Shown here one piece after another: positions 53,620 to 62,586 of a stretch of 64,000 bases of DNA (position 1 is the first letter of the stretch; each line of letters opens with the position of its first letter). The position numbers and the translations under genes were made by a program. The notes beneath the pieces are model-generated. The model was not told the origin of the DNA and did no database searches. It saw only the letters and a list, made by a program, of their open reading frames with translations. Origin of the DNA: Paenibacillus gorillae (GTDB taxonomy: Bacteria > Bacillota > Bacilli > Paenibacillales > Paenibacillaceae). The stretch lies in the NCBI RefSeq assembly GCF_000513275.1, contig NZ_CBVJ010000129.1, positions 62,001 through 126,000 on the forward strand, written 5' to 3'.

Positions 53620-54452
53620 ATCTTCCCAAAATCCCGCTCGCAGACTGGATTGAATGGCTCGAAGCATGGCTAGAAGCGAACTTCGATCCGCTCTTCCAAT
53701 TCATCCGGCTTATCGTCGGCGAGACCGTAGGCGGTCTTGAAGCGGTTCTGCAATGGTTTCCGCCGCTCGTTCTTATTCTGATCTTCACTGCAATTGCATG
53801 GTTTATTGGCAAATGGCGAATGGCGTTATTCTCGTTCATCGGCCTTGCCATCATCGACAATCTCGGCTTATGGAGCCAAACGATGCAGACGCTGGCTCTC
53901 GTCATTACAGCCGCCTTTATCTCGATTCTGATCGGCGTACCGCTTGGCATCCTATGTGCAAGAAGCAAGACGGTGCTTCGCATTGTGACGCCGCTGCTTG
54001 ACTTCATGCAGACGATGCCTGCGTTCGTCTATCTGCTTCCTGCCGTTACGTTCTTCTCGCTCGGCGTCGTTCCCGGTGTAATCGCGTCGATTATTTTTGC
54101 GATTCCGCCTACGATCAGGCTGACGAATTTGGGTATACGGCAGGTTCCGGCTGAGCTTGTGGAGGCAGCCGATGCGTTTGGCTCCACACCGGCACAAAAG
54201 CTGTTTAAGCTTCAGCTCCCGCTCGCTATGCCAACGATTATGGCGGGTATTAATCAGACCATTATGCTCTCGCTCTCCATGGTCGTCATCGCATCGATGA
54301 TTGGCGCACAAGGGGTAGGCGCCTACGTCTATAGAGCCGTAACGCAGGGCAATACCGGCGTAGGCTTTGAGGCAGGGCTTGCCATCGTTATTTTAGCCAT
54401 TATTCTCGACCGTCTTACTCAGCAGTCTATGAACAAAACGAAAACAAATTAA
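53616..54452 (+). CDS. opuAB: Glycine betaine/proline ABC transporter permease OpuAB
   Basis: A 278-aa ProW-type permease with an N-terminal amphipathic segment and about six or seven membrane helices. The EAA-like motif ELVEAADAFGSTPAQKLFKLQLPLAMPTIMAGINQTIM (split here as a long conserved block near 195-230) contacts the ATPase. QTMPAFVYLLP is the family's conserved segment. Its ATG overlaps the opuAA stop. Confidence 0.96.
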   Translation: MNLPKIPLADWIEWLEAWLEANFDPLFQFIRLIVGETVGGLEAVLQWFPPLVLILIFTAIAWFIGKWRMALFSFIGLAIIDNLGLWSQTMQTLALVITAAFISILIGVPLGILCARSKTVLRIVTPLLDFMQTMPAFVYLLPAVTFFSLGVVPGVIASIIFAIPPTIRLTNLGIRQVPAELVEAADAFGSTPAQKLFKLQLPLAMPTIMAGINQTIMLSLSMVVIASMIGAQGVGAYVYRAVTQGNTGVGFEAGLAIVILAIILDRLTQQSMNKTKTN

Positions 54453-54465
54453 GGAGTTGTTCCAT

Positions 54466-55335
54466 TTGAAGAAAAAAACTTGGCTTACCGCACTATCCGC
54501 TCTGCTATTGGTAGCAGTCGTTGCTGGCTGCTCCTCTGCCTCTGGCGGCGACAGCAAAAAGATCAAACTCGCTTACGTCGCATGGGACTCGGAGATCGCA
54601 AGCACGAATGTAGTCAAAGAAGTGTTCGAGCAAAAACTCGGCTATAAAGTAGAAATGCTTCAGGTTGATGCCGGCCCGATGTGGGCAGGCGTATCCGACG
54701 GCAGCGCTGATGCGATGGTAGCTGCATGGCTTCCGACAACCCATGCTTCTTATGTGCAGAAGTATGAAGGCAAATTCGAAGACCTCGGTCCTAATCTGGA
54801 AGGCACTCGAACTGGACTCGTCGTACCAGCTTATATGGATATCAAAAGTATCGATGATCTGAATGATGCAACTGGCAAAGCGGTTGATTATACGATCATC
54901 GGCATTGAGCCCGGCGCAGGGCTTATGATATCGACGGAGAAAGCACTCGATGAATACGCTCTTCGCGATAAATGGACGTTGCTTGAGAGCTCCTCTGCCG
55001 CTATGACGCAGCAGCTTCAGAAGGCTTATAACAACCAAGAGCCTATCGTAGTTACCGGCTGGACACCGCACTGGATGTTCGCCAAGATGGATCTGAAGTA
55101 TTTGGATGATCCGAAGAACGTATACGGCGGCGACGAGCAAATTCATACCGTTGTTCGTCAAGGACTTAAAGCTGAAGATGCAGATGCTTATGCATTCCTC
55201 GATAAGTTCAGCTGGACGCCAGATGACATGGCAGCCGTTATGATTCAAATTCAAGAAGGCAAATCACCTGAAGAAGCAGCTAAAGCATGGGTAGAAGCTA
55301 ACCCTGACAAGGTGGATGCATGGCTGGCTAAATAA
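54466..55335 (+). CDS. opuAC: Glycine betaine-binding lipoprotein OpuAC
   Basis: A 289-aa substrate-binding lipoprotein. A signal peptide ends in the lipobox VAGC, so it is anchored on the outer face. The binding fold has Trp residues in VAWDSEIAST, DAGPMWAGVSDG, MVAAWLPTTH and GWTPHWMF, the aromatic cage expected for betaine. TTG at 54466 is the likely start: GGAG lies nine bases before it, and the frame upstream adds only three codons. Last gene of the operon before a strong terminator. Confidence 0.95.
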   Translation: MKKKTWLTALSALLLVAVVAGCSSASGGDSKKIKLAYVAWDSEIASTNVVKEVFEQKLGYKVEMLQVDAGPMWAGVSDGSADAMVAAWLPTTHASYVQKYEGKFEDLGPNLEGTRTGLVVPAYMDIKSIDDLNDATGKAVDYTIIGIEPGAGLMISTEKALDEYALRDKWTLLESSSAAMTQQLQKAYNNQEPIVVTGWTPHWMFAKMDLKYLDDPKNVYGGDEQIHTVVRQGLKAEDADAYAFLDKFSWTPDDMAAVMIQIQEGKSPEEAAKAWVEANPDKVDAWLAK

Positions 55336-55340
55336 CAGCA

Positions 55341-55379
55341 AACAGCAAAAAAGACGCCTTAGGCGTCTTTTTTGCTGTT
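55341..55379 (+). terminator. Terminator of the opuA operon
   Basis: A 19-bp perfect stem (55341-55359 with 55361-55379) including a run of six T after the GC-rich core. Symmetric, so it also can end minus-strand transcripts. Confidence 0.95.
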
Positions 55380-55409
55380 CTATACTACTGCAGCAATATA
55401 TTGCTGCTA

Positions 55410-55631
55410 TTACTGCTGCAGATCGCCATCCTCAGCCGAACTTGCCGACCGCAGCACTTTTTTCATGTTTTTCTCGAACTTCGCACGCGGGATCAGCACA
55501 CTATGCTTGCAGCCAACGCATTTAATGCGAATATCCATCCCCATCCGGATGATCTCCATCTCGTTGGAACCGCAAGGATGCTGCTTTTTCATCTGAACGA
55601 TATCTCCAAGCTCGAAATGTTTACGCTCCAC
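55410..55631 (-). CDS. DUF951 protein
   Basis: A 73-aa protein: FELGDIVQMKKQHPCGSNEM, IIRMGMDIRIKCVGCKHSVL and IPRAKFEKN are the DUF951 pattern, with HPCG and CVGC probably binding zinc. Function unknown; the gene usually lies next to mscS and ychF near the origin. The start is GTG at 55631 after GAGGGAGG; this overlaps the mscS stop by 11 bases. The longer frame to 55694 is rejected. Confidence 0.88.
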   Translation of the reverse strand: MERKHFELGDIVQMKKQHPCGSNEMEIIRMGMDIRIKCVGCKHSVLIPRAKFEKNMKKVLRSASSAEDGDLQQ

Positions 55632-56508
55632 TTTTAGTGCCTCCCTCTGCTCGATGATAAGTGACCATTCTTGGATAAGGAATATCAATCCCATGCTCGT
55701 CCATTGTTTTCTTAATCAATAAGTTCATCGATCTTGCCACAGCAAAGTGTGTGTGAGGCAAACACTCAGCTGTCACTCGAAGCAGCACGTTAGAGGCTCC
55801 TATTTGCTGTACACCTAGCACTTCAGGCTCTTTCACAAGATTCGGGTCCTCCAGCCTGCCTACCGCCTCCCGGATAATGGCAGTCGCCCGTTCAACATCC
55901 TCATCGTAGCCGATTGCTACGTCTACTACAGCGACGGAATTGTTGACCGAGAAATTCGTTACCTCATTGATCATTCCATTAGGGATAATGTGCACTTCGC
56001 CCGTCCAGCTCAATATTCGCGTCGTCCGCAGCCCTACGACTTCAACCTTGCCTTTGAACTGCCCCGTCTGAATAATGTCATCTACGGCGAATTGATCCTC
56101 CAGAATAATAAAGAACCCTGCAATAATATCTTTAACCAGACTTTGCGCGCCAAAACCAATTGCCAAGCCAATGACGCCTGCTCCGGCAAGCAGCGGAGCA
56201 AGCTCTATGCCGAATTCCGATAAAATAATCATCAATGTGATGAAGTAACCTACGTAGGAAAATACATTTTTGATCAGCTTGCCTACCGTCGTCATTCTCC
56301 GGCTCTGATTCGGCATCCTTTTGGCAGCTTGGTTTAAGATGACGCGATCAATCATTTTATTGGCAATCCAGATCACGATCGGCCCTGCGATGAGTATAGC
56401 AGCAATTCGCAGCACAGACTCCCCGATTTGCCCCCATATGCCATCGATGGACAACCATGCCGTTACACTTTCATACAGTGCAAGTCCATCTCCCGTCACA
56501 CTTACCAC
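55621..56508 (-). CDS. Small-conductance mechanosensitive channel (MscS family)
   Basis: A 295-aa channel with three membrane helices (about 25-47, 72-92, 97-118). The pore-lining helix LLAGAGVIGLAIGFGAQSLVKDIIAGFFIILEDQ carries the Gly/Ala pattern of MscS TM3; the cytoplasmic beta and alpha/beta domains follow. It opens on membrane tension at osmotic downshock. Sits next to betaine uptake genes, fitting an osmotic neighbourhood, but on the other strand. GTG start; the exact codon is uncertain by three residues. Confidence 0.93.
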   Translation of the reverse strand: MVSVTGDGLALYESVTAWLSIDGIWGQIGESVLRIAAILIAGPIVIWIANKMIDRVILNQAAKRMPNQSRRMTTVGKLIKNVFSYVGYFITLMIILSEFGIELAPLLAGAGVIGLAIGFGAQSLVKDIIAGFFIILEDQFAVDDIIQTGQFKGKVEVVGLRTTRILSWTGEVHIIPNGMINEVTNFSVNNSVAVVDVAIGYDEDVERATAIIREAVGRLEDPNLVKEPEVLGVQQIGASNVLLRVTAECLPHTHFAVARSMNLLIKKTMDEHGIDIPYPRMVTYHRAEGGTKSGA

Positions 56509-56586
56509 CTACCCTATTTTAAACCGCTGCACGGGCTTCATTGTCATAGACATTAGAGCATTCGTATCGTTCCTGCAAATTCAGGC

Positions 56587-56832
56587 CTACAATTCTACTT
56601 GCTCGTAACCGCCGCCTGCCTCAAGCAGCCTGAACACTCCGCGCACTTCCACATTTTCCTGTACGATGACTTCCTTAACTGTATGTAAAGCATCCTCCGG
56701 AAATTCAATCGACAATGCACAACCTGCTGTTATTTCTTTCGGCGTTGGACGAATATCAATATCTACTTCTGCATATTCGAGCAGCATCTCCGCACGAAGT
56801 GCTTGCTGCGTGGAATCGAAGGCAATCAGCAT
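56587..56832 (-). CDS. DUF3343 protein
   Basis: An 81-aa protein: MLIAFDSTQQALRAEMLLEY and IDIRPTPKEITAGCALSIEF are the DUF3343 signature (a small ferredoxin-like fold with a conserved Cys, here in GCALSI). In many Firmicutes it lies near a class V aminotransferase and selenium- or sulfur-related genes; such a gene is 1.3 kb away here. Proposed roles in sulfur or selenium trafficking are unproven. GGGAGAGAAAATT precedes the start. Confidence 0.87.
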   Translation of the reverse strand: MLIAFDSTQQALRAEMLLEYAEVDIDIRPTPKEITAGCALSIEFPEDALHTVKEVIVQENVEVRGVFRLLEAGGGYEQVEL

Positions 56833-56973
56833 AATTTTCTCTCTCCCTCAGTTCGCAAAACGAAGTTACGCTGTTTGTGACGTATAAAATGGCTCTCTTA
56901 TCCATATACTAGTATTATATTTCGCAGCATGTGATGTGCAGTGCGAAAGATTGGCATTTACGGAGGGGATTCT

Positions 56974-57600
56974 ATGAAACTATCTTTTACGAAGGATATA
57001 CCGCTCAAAGTACCCTACACCGAATTGAATGTAGTTGGCATATTGGTGAACCGGCTATCCGCCATCCTCGATGAGATGTCTGCCGACCGGCCCATCGTCA
57101 TCGTATGCATTGGGACCGACCGCTCCACCGGCGATTCGCTTGGACCTATTATTGGCACATCGCTCGCCAAATATCAAAGTCCCCATTTCTCCATTTACGG
57201 CACGCTCGAAGAGCCTGTTCATGCCATGAATCTAGAAGACACCCTCCTGCATATCAACCGCAATTTTCACAAGCCATTCGTTATCGGCATTGACGCTTGC
57301 CTTGGACAAGTATCGAGCATCGGCTCGATTCAAGTCGGCATGGGCCCTGTCCGGCCTGGTGCAGGCGTTAATAAGGAGCTTCCCCCTGTTGGCGATATTC
57401 ACATCACCGGCATCGTCAACGTCGGCGGTTTCATGGAATACTTTGTCCTGCAAAACACCCGTCTGCACCTCGTCATGAAGATGGCCGACATTATTACCTG
57501 CAGCTTATTCTCTGCCGTCGTGAACAGCGCTCCTATCCATGCAAGAACGCGGGAGCACGCAGCTTCGCTTGAAAATGCCAGCAGACGTTTCCCTCAATAA
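56974..57600 (+). CDS. yyaC: Spore protease-like protein YyaC
   Basis: A 208-aa DUF1256 protein related to the germination protease GPR. RPIVIVCIGTDRSTGDSLGP and VIGIDACLGQVSSIGSIQVG are its hallmark segments. It is found only in spore-forming Firmicutes, supporting a sporulating host. ACGGAGGGGATTCT precedes the ATG at 56974, so eleven codons of the longer frame are dropped. Conserved neighbour of parB in Bacillales. Confidence 0.92.
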   Translation: MKLSFTKDIPLKVPYTELNVVGILVNRLSAILDEMSADRPIVIVCIGTDRSTGDSLGPIIGTSLAKYQSPHFSIYGTLEEPVHAMNLEDTLLHINRNFHKPFVIGIDACLGQVSSIGSIQVGMGPVRPGAGVNKELPPVGDIHITGIVNVGGFMEYFVLQNTRLHLVMKMADIITCSLFSAVVNSAPIHARTREHAASLENASRRFPQ

Positions 57601-57608
57601 TTCCGCCG

Positions 57609-58091
57609 TTACTTCGCCTGCTCGATTGCTTTCCGTTCTTCAGGAGTGAGCGGGTAACTGGACTCGCCTTTATCAAGCGGTTTTGCGTACACATACGTAT
57701 TCTCACGGCTATGAATGCCGGAGATCACCATACCGTCGTCTGCCCCGTTTACGACCGCAATAGAAAAGCTGAGATCGCTGCCTTGATCGGCAAACGCATT
57801 GTAGCGGATAATGCCAACGCGGCCCTTCCCTTGCATCTGCACGCGCTGCATGATTTCCATCTGCGATTGGATGTGCTGTGTATGCTCGGCTTGTGCAGCG
57901 ATCGTCTGCTTTAAATCGACGATGACACTTTCCAGATCAGTCACGCCTGTATTGCCCATCACTTCAACATACTGCTTTCTAAGCTTCTTCAATCGGCTCC
58001 CCACTACCATAATGCGTATACCGATAATAATCACAATAATAGCCAAAACGACCGTAACCCCGTTCATCGGGTTGTACATCCACTCATCCAT
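57609..58091 (-). CDS. DUF4446 membrane protein
   Basis: A 160-aa protein with one N-terminal membrane helix (about 10-30), a coiled-coil region (about 35-90) and a C-terminal beta domain with GRVGIIRYNAFADQGSDLSFSIAVVN and SRENTYVYAKP, matching DUF4446. Function is unknown; the family occurs near parAB in spore formers. The ATG at 58091 after GGGACGGAAT is preferred to the one at 58121. Convergent with yyaC. Confidence 0.87.
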   Translation of the reverse strand: MDEWMYNPMNGVTVVLAIIVIIIGIRIMVVGSRLKKLRKQYVEVMGNTGVTDLESVIVDLKQTIAAQAEHTQHIQSQMEIMQRVQMQGKGRVGIIRYNAFADQGSDLSFSIAVVNGADDGMVISGIHSRENTYVYAKPLDKGESSYPLTPEERKAIEQAK

Positions 58092-58132
58092 ATTCCGTCC
58101 CGCCCCCAGATGTTCTTTCAAGCATCACATGC

Positions 58133-59293
58133 TTAATATTGCTTTCTAATCTCCTTCACGGCATCCACAAGCGCATCTGCCTCCGATTCGGCAGTGAAAC
58201 AGCCTACACTGGCACGTACAGCCCCTGTCCCCAAAGTACCGGCCCGTCCATGCGCCAATGGCGTACAGTGGAATCCTGCCCTTACAGCAATCCCGTAGTG
58301 CTGGTCCAGAATATAGGACATCTCGGAAGGATCGATCCCCTCTGCTACAAACGATACAATGCCTGTTCGTTGCTGCCCAAGCTTTGGACCCAGCAGCTTG
58401 ATGCCATCGATAGCTATTAAACCCTCCATCATCCGCTGTGTTAACAACCATTCCTTAGTATGGATTTTCTGAACCGTCTCATTCAGCACATATTCGACGC
58501 CGGCTTTCAACCCAGCTAAGCCAGGTGTATTTTGCGTTCCCGCCTCATACTTGTCCGGCCGAACGTTAGGCTGCTCAGGCGCCTCAGATTGACTCCCAGT
58601 GCCTCCATGCAATTGCGGTACCAGATCGACGTCCGGATGGATATACAGCCCTCCTGTGCCCTGTGGGCCAAGCAAACCTTTATGTCCAGGAAAGGCCAGC
58701 AGATCAATCCCCATAGACTCCACATCCAACTCTAGAATACCTGCACTTTGGGCGGCATCCACCAGAAGCTTGATCCCTTTCGCTTTAGCCAGTTCTCCAA
58801 TTCTATCAACGGGTATAATCGACCCTAGCAGATTCGAACTATGATTGACGATAATCAATTTGGTCCGGCCTGTTATCGCTTCCGCAACATGGTCAATGTT
58901 CAAGCTGCCTTCTTCATCCGTATCTACATACGTTACGTCTATACCGCCTGCATGTTTCAAATACTCAAGCGGTCTTCTGACTGAATTATGTTCAACCGAT
59001 GTAGCAATCACATGATCCCCTGGATTAAGGAGCCCTTTGATCGCAAGATTCAAACCAGCTGTCGTATTCGGCATAAAGGCAATGTCATTCGGATTTTTGA
59101 TATGGAATAGCTTGCTCAACCGTTTCCTTGTATCGAACAGTACGCGACTCGCCCGAACCGCCATCCTATGGCTGCCACGGCCTGGGTTGGCTGCATCATG
59201 CAGCATAGCATGCTGTACCGCTTCAACGACTGCCAACGGCTTCGGCCAAGAAGTAGCCGCATGGTCCATATAGATAAATGTTTCCTCACTCAT
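58133..59293 (-). CDS. Class V aminotransferase, cysteine desulfurase-like
   Basis: A 386-aa PLP enzyme. YMDHAATSWPKPLAVVEA at the start, FMPNTTAGLNLAIKGL, SVEHNSV, VDAAQSAG and the PLP lysine in LAFPGHKGLLGPQGTGGLY are intact, and AGFHCTPLAH contains the sulfur-carrying Cys region. This fits the Csd group of cysteine desulfurases/selenocysteine lyases. The ATG at 59293 follows AAAGGAGGTTGAAAAA. Likely supplies sulfur together with the DUF3343 protein, by context only. Confidence 0.92.
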   Translation of the reverse strand: MSEETFIYMDHAATSWPKPLAVVEAVQHAMLHDAANPGRGSHRMAVRASRVLFDTRKRLSKLFHIKNPNDIAFMPNTTAGLNLAIKGLLNPGDHVIATSVEHNSVRRPLEYLKHAGGIDVTYVDTDEEGSLNIDHVAEAITGRTKLIIVNHSSNLLGSIIPVDRIGELAKAKGIKLLVDAAQSAGILELDVESMGIDLLAFPGHKGLLGPQGTGGLYIHPDVDLVPQLHGGTGSQSEAPEQPNVRPDKYEAGTQNTPGLAGLKAGVEYVLNETVQKIHTKEWLLTQRMMEGLIAIDGIKLLGPKLGQQRTGIVSFVAEGIDPSEMSYILDQHYGIAVRAGFHCTPLAHGRAGTLGTGAVRASVGCFTAESEADALVDAVKEIRKQY

Positions 59294-59400
59294 TTTTTCA
59301 ACCTCCTTTACTGGAATCATCTTATTTTGAACTCTTTCGTATTATATATTTCTATATTCACTGTTCAACTCACAGCTTATATTCATGCAGACACAACAAT

Positions 59401-59450
59401 AGCATACCTTAGTTTAATCTTTCGAATCAAAGATTACAACATGGGTATGC
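59401..59450 (-). terminator. Two-tier hairpin after parB
   Basis: Outer arms AGCATACC / GGGTATGCT and inner arms AATCTTT / AAAGATT. It lies just past the parB stop; a T-rich stretch follows weakly on the minus strand (ATTGTTG), so terminator function is likely but not certain. Confidence 0.5.
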
Positions 59451-59465
59451 TACTCTATTTATCCT

Positions 59466-60326
59466 CTATTGGGCCATCGATTGCAGAAGCTCCAGCAGCC
59501 TCTCCAAATCCTGCTTGCTATAGTACTGCAGCTCGATTTTCCCTTTATCTTTTTGATGCTTAATTTTAACCGTTGTCTTGAATCTCTCTCGTAACGACTC
59601 TTCCAAGCTTTCAATATACGGGTCACGATTTTTAGACTTCGCTTTAGCCGGTGCTTCCTCGGCTGATTCTTTCGCCTCCAGCTTTTGCACAGCCTCTTCC
59701 AACTGCCGCACGCTCCAGCCATGTGTAATGATCATGTCTGCCAGCTCTTTCTGTACAGCTGTTTGTTTAATACCTGCGAGTGCACGAGCATGTCCCATCG
59801 AAATTGTTCCACGTGAAACATTGTCTTTTATTTCATTCGGCAGTGCAAGCAGACGAATGAAGTTTGCGATATGCGATCTGGACTTGCCGACCTTCATCGA
59901 AAGCTCTTCTTGCGTTAGCTTGAACTTGTCCATCAGCCCTTGGTAAGCAATCGCTACCTCTATTGCATTGAGATCCTCACGCTGCAGGTTTTCAATGAGT
60001 GCAATCTCCATAACCTGTTGATCTGTAAAGGAACGAACAACTGCTGGAACAGTCGTATTGCCGCAAAGCTGCGAAGCCCGGAATCGACGTTCCCCTGCAA
60101 TAATTTCAAAGCCTTTAAGTACGGTCCGGACGATAATCGGCTGGATGACGCCATGCTGTTTGATAGACTCAGCCAGTTCTCGAATTGAATCTTCATCGAA
60201 CGTTTTACGCGGTTGGTATGGATTCGGCCTTAATTGACTAAGATTAATCTCAATGACCTTATCATCTTCATTTACCGACAGCGATGGAATGAGCGCATCA
60301 AGCCCTCTACCTAGCCGCTTGCTCAT
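59466..60326 (-). CDS. parB: Chromosome-partitioning protein ParB (Spo0J)
   Basis: A 286-aa ParB. It begins KRLGRGLDALIPS, the ParA-stimulating arm; the CTP-binding/nuclease-like core has NPYQPRKTFD and IAGERRFRAS (GERR motif), followed by the helix-turn-helix (GKSRSHIANFIRLLALP) and a C-terminal dimerisation region. It loads on parS, slides and recruits SMC. The start lies inside parA (20-base overlap). A parS site is inside this gene, as in B. subtilis spo0J. Confidence 0.97.
   Translation of the reverse strand: MSKRLGRGLDALIPSLSVNEDDKVIEINLSQLRPNPYQPRKTFDEDSIRELAESIKQHGVIQPIIVRTVLKGFEIIAGERRFRASQLCGNTTVPAVVRSFTDQQVMEIALIENLQREDLNAIEVAIAYQGLMDKFKLTQEELSMKVGKSRSHIANFIRLLALPNEIKDNVSRGTISMGHARALAGIKQTAVQKELADMIITHGWSVRQLEEAVQKLEAKESAEEAPAKAKSKNRDPYIESLEESLRERFKTTVKIKHQKDKGKIELQYYSKQDLERLLELLQSMAQ
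59805..59820. other. parS site in parB
   Basis: TGTTCCACGTGAAACA, a full match to the 16-bp Bacillus parS consensus TGTTNCACGTGAAACA. Confidence 0.97.
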
Positions 60327-61080
60327 ACGAGATCACTTCCTTCGCGAGTTCAAGATACACTTCCGCACCTTTGGAACGCGGGTCATAGGTGATAATCGCC
60401 TGCCCATGGGAAGGCGCTTCGCTCAAACGTACATTGCGCGGAATAATGGTCTGATACACTTTTTGTTGAAAGTATTTTTTCACTTCTTCGATCACTTGAA
60501 TACCCAGATTCGTTCTGGCATCCAGCATCGTTAACAATACCCCTTCAATTTGAAGAGATGTATTCAGATGCTTTTGAACGAGACGCACCGTATTAAGCAG
60601 TTGGCTCAATCCTTCCAATGCGTAATATTCACATTGAATTGGAATGATAACCGAATCTGCCGCTGTCAAAGAGTTGATTGTAAGCAGGCCTAACGACGGC
60701 GGGCAATCAATCAGTATGTAATCAAACTGATCCTTAATCATATGGAGCATTTGCTTCAAACGAACCTCACGTGAAATTCGCTGAACCAACTCAATTTCAG
60801 CACCAGCCAGCTGAATAGTAGCTGGAATTATTTTCAATCCAGGAATTTCCGTTTCCTGCATTGCTTCACTAGGGTGCACTTCGTTAATTAGAATATCATA
60901 AATGCAATTCTCGACATCCGCTTTGTTGATGCCAATTCCACTCGTTGTATTGCCCTGCGGGTCAATATCGACAAGCAGCACTCTTCTGCCGAGCGAAGCC
61001 AGGCAAGCACCAAGATTGACTGTCGTCGTCGTCTTACCGACGCCGCCCTTCTGATTGGCTATTGCAATGATCTTAGTCAA
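60307..61080 (-). CDS. parA: Chromosome-partitioning ATPase ParA (Soj)
   Basis: A 257-aa deviant-Walker ATPase: KGGVGKTTT at residues 11-19, DIDPQGNTTSG, DYILIDCPPSLGLL and the usual C-terminal helices. It binds DNA as an ATP dimer, is released by ParB and regulates DnaA near the origin. It overlaps parB by 20 bases and follows noc by about 180 bases. Confidence 0.97.
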   Translation of the reverse strand: MTKIIAIANQKGGVGKTTTTVNLGACLASLGRRVLLVDIDPQGNTTSGIGINKADVENCIYDILINEVHPSEAMQETEIPGLKIIPATIQLAGAEIELVQRISREVRLKQMLHMIKDQFDYILIDCPPSLGLLTINSLTAADSVIIPIQCEYYALEGLSQLLNTVRLVQKHLNTSLQIEGVLLTMLDARTNLGIQVIEEVKKYFQQKVYQTIIPRNVRLSEAPSHGQAIITYDPRSKGAEVYLELAKEVISYEQAAR

Positions 61081-61262
61081 GCGTTTTCACCTCTGCCTCT
61101 AGCAAACTTTAATAGATGTATGAATCCCCGTTGTCGCTACCTGCCTGTCACTGATGCTGCCAGGCATTCTATCAACCTATTCTTGTACAAATGGATTCGC
61201 CGCCCTCTAGTTGAGGACGGCTTTTTAGAGCGTTTTTCAACGCTAATATAAGAGGAAACGGT

Positions 61263-62099
61263 CTATTGTCGCTTCGGAATTTGAATGACGATTTCATAGT
61301 GATCGCCATGGTCCTTCTCATTCGTCTTAATCGGCAATCCCGACCCAACGACCATTTCAATCGATTGGCGAATCGTATTTACAGCCAAACGCACATCTTT
61401 TGTAAAGGAAATACGTTTCGCTTTCTTCATTTTAGATGATTCCTTCAAAAAAGCAATGCGTACTTCGGTCTGTTTGACGTTTAATTCCTTAGCAATGATT
61501 TCCTCCAGCACCTGATGCTGCAATTCTTCGGTATCCAAAGAAAGCAATGCTCTCGCATGTCTTTCCGTAATCTTTCTTTCCATTAATGCGCCTTTTATCG
61601 TATCACTAAGCGCCAGCAAACGCAGTTTGTTGGCAATTGTCGATTGACTCTTGCCGAGCCGCTGTGCAAGACTCTCTTGCGTCAATTGATGAAGCTCTAT
61701 CAGCTTCTGGTAAGCAATTGCTTCCTCAATCGCCGTCAGATTCTCACGCTGCAAATTTTCAATCAAAGCAATGGAAGCGGTCTGTGAATCATTGAATTCC
61801 CGGATAATAGCCGGAATTGTCTCGTGACCCAGCTTCGTAACCGCACGCCAACGACGCTCGCCGGCAATAATCTCATAACGGTTATTGCGAAGACGAACGA
61901 CTATAGGTTGAATCACGCCATGTGTCTTAATCGTTTGACATAATTCCTCGATACGGTCGTCATCAAAAATCGTTCTTGGCTGAAACGGACTCGTATCAAT
62001 TTCGTTAATTGGAATTTGTCTAACTTCTTCTTGTCCATTGCGCTGGTCATTCAGACCAAACAAACGGGAAAGTTGTTCTTTCATCGTATCTACTATCAC
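61263..62099 (-). CDS. noc: Nucleoid occlusion protein Noc
   Basis: A 278-aa ParB paralogue. It lacks the KRLGRGL ParA-binding arm and begins with an amphipathic [13 protein letters not shown] (membrane-targeting helix in Noc). The core holds [25 protein letters not shown] and the helix-turn-helix [17 protein letters not shown]. Noc bound to DNA at its own sites blocks FtsZ assembly over the nucleoid. Position between rsmG and parA is diagnostic. Confidence 0.95.
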   Translation of the reverse strand: MIVDTMKEQLSRLFGLNDQRNGQEEVRQIPINEIDTSPFQPRTIFDDDRIEELCQTIKTHGVIQPIVVRLRNNRYEIIAGERRWRAVTKLGHETIPAIIREFNDSQTASIALIENLQRENLTAIEEAIAYQKLIELHQLTQESLAQRLGKSQSTIANKLRLLALSDTIKGALMERKITERHARALLSLDTEELQHQVLEEIIAKELNVKQTEVRIAFLKESSKMKKAKRISFTKDVRLAVNTIRQSIEMVVGSGLPIKTNEKDHGDHYEIVIQIPKRQ

Positions 62100-62533
62100 C
62101 CGATCACGAAACGAATCCCTTGCGAGATTATCGTTTCAAAGATGTTTGTGCCCGCCTCAACAATGGAATGAGCTCTTATACCATTTTATACGTATGAGAG
62201 TATTCAATCAATAGAGGGCTTGTTGAGGCTAATACCCTCTTACTGCAACTATGTATAGAACTGTTTACAGAAACAAAGCTAACTGACGGAGTTTGGGAGC
62301 TTCTTCGAATCCCGATTATGCATTCGCTTCTATTTCCAACGTAAACTCAACTCCGCCTACGGCAGACGGCAACACCGTTCATGCTTGCTCATTAAAAATT
62401 CGACCTGCATCCTGTCATTTCCTGCTTGACATCCCTTAACAACCGCTTTTATCACCGAAATCATACCAAATAACTATTCGAAAATGGTGTCTGTACTCTG
62501 TAACTAAAGAAAATATTGCAAAATAAAAATAAA
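62100..62533. other. noc upstream region
   Basis: About 430 bases without a gene; should contain the noc promoter on the minus strand. No Noc-binding or DnaA-box cluster is evident to the eye. Confidence 0.45.
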
Positions 62534-62565
62534 GAGAACGATGTTTCACGTGAAACATCGCTCTC
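62534..62565 (-). terminator. rsmG terminator containing a parS site
   Basis: Stem GAGA-CGATGTTTCACG / TGAAACATCG-TCTC (62534-62565) followed on the minus strand by TTTATTTTTATTTT. The middle 62542-62557 is TGTTTCACGTGAAACA, a perfect palindromic parS. The same bases thus serve as terminator stem and ParB loading site. Confidence 0.85.
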
Positions 62566-62586
62566 TTCGCTCAGCATCTTTATTTC

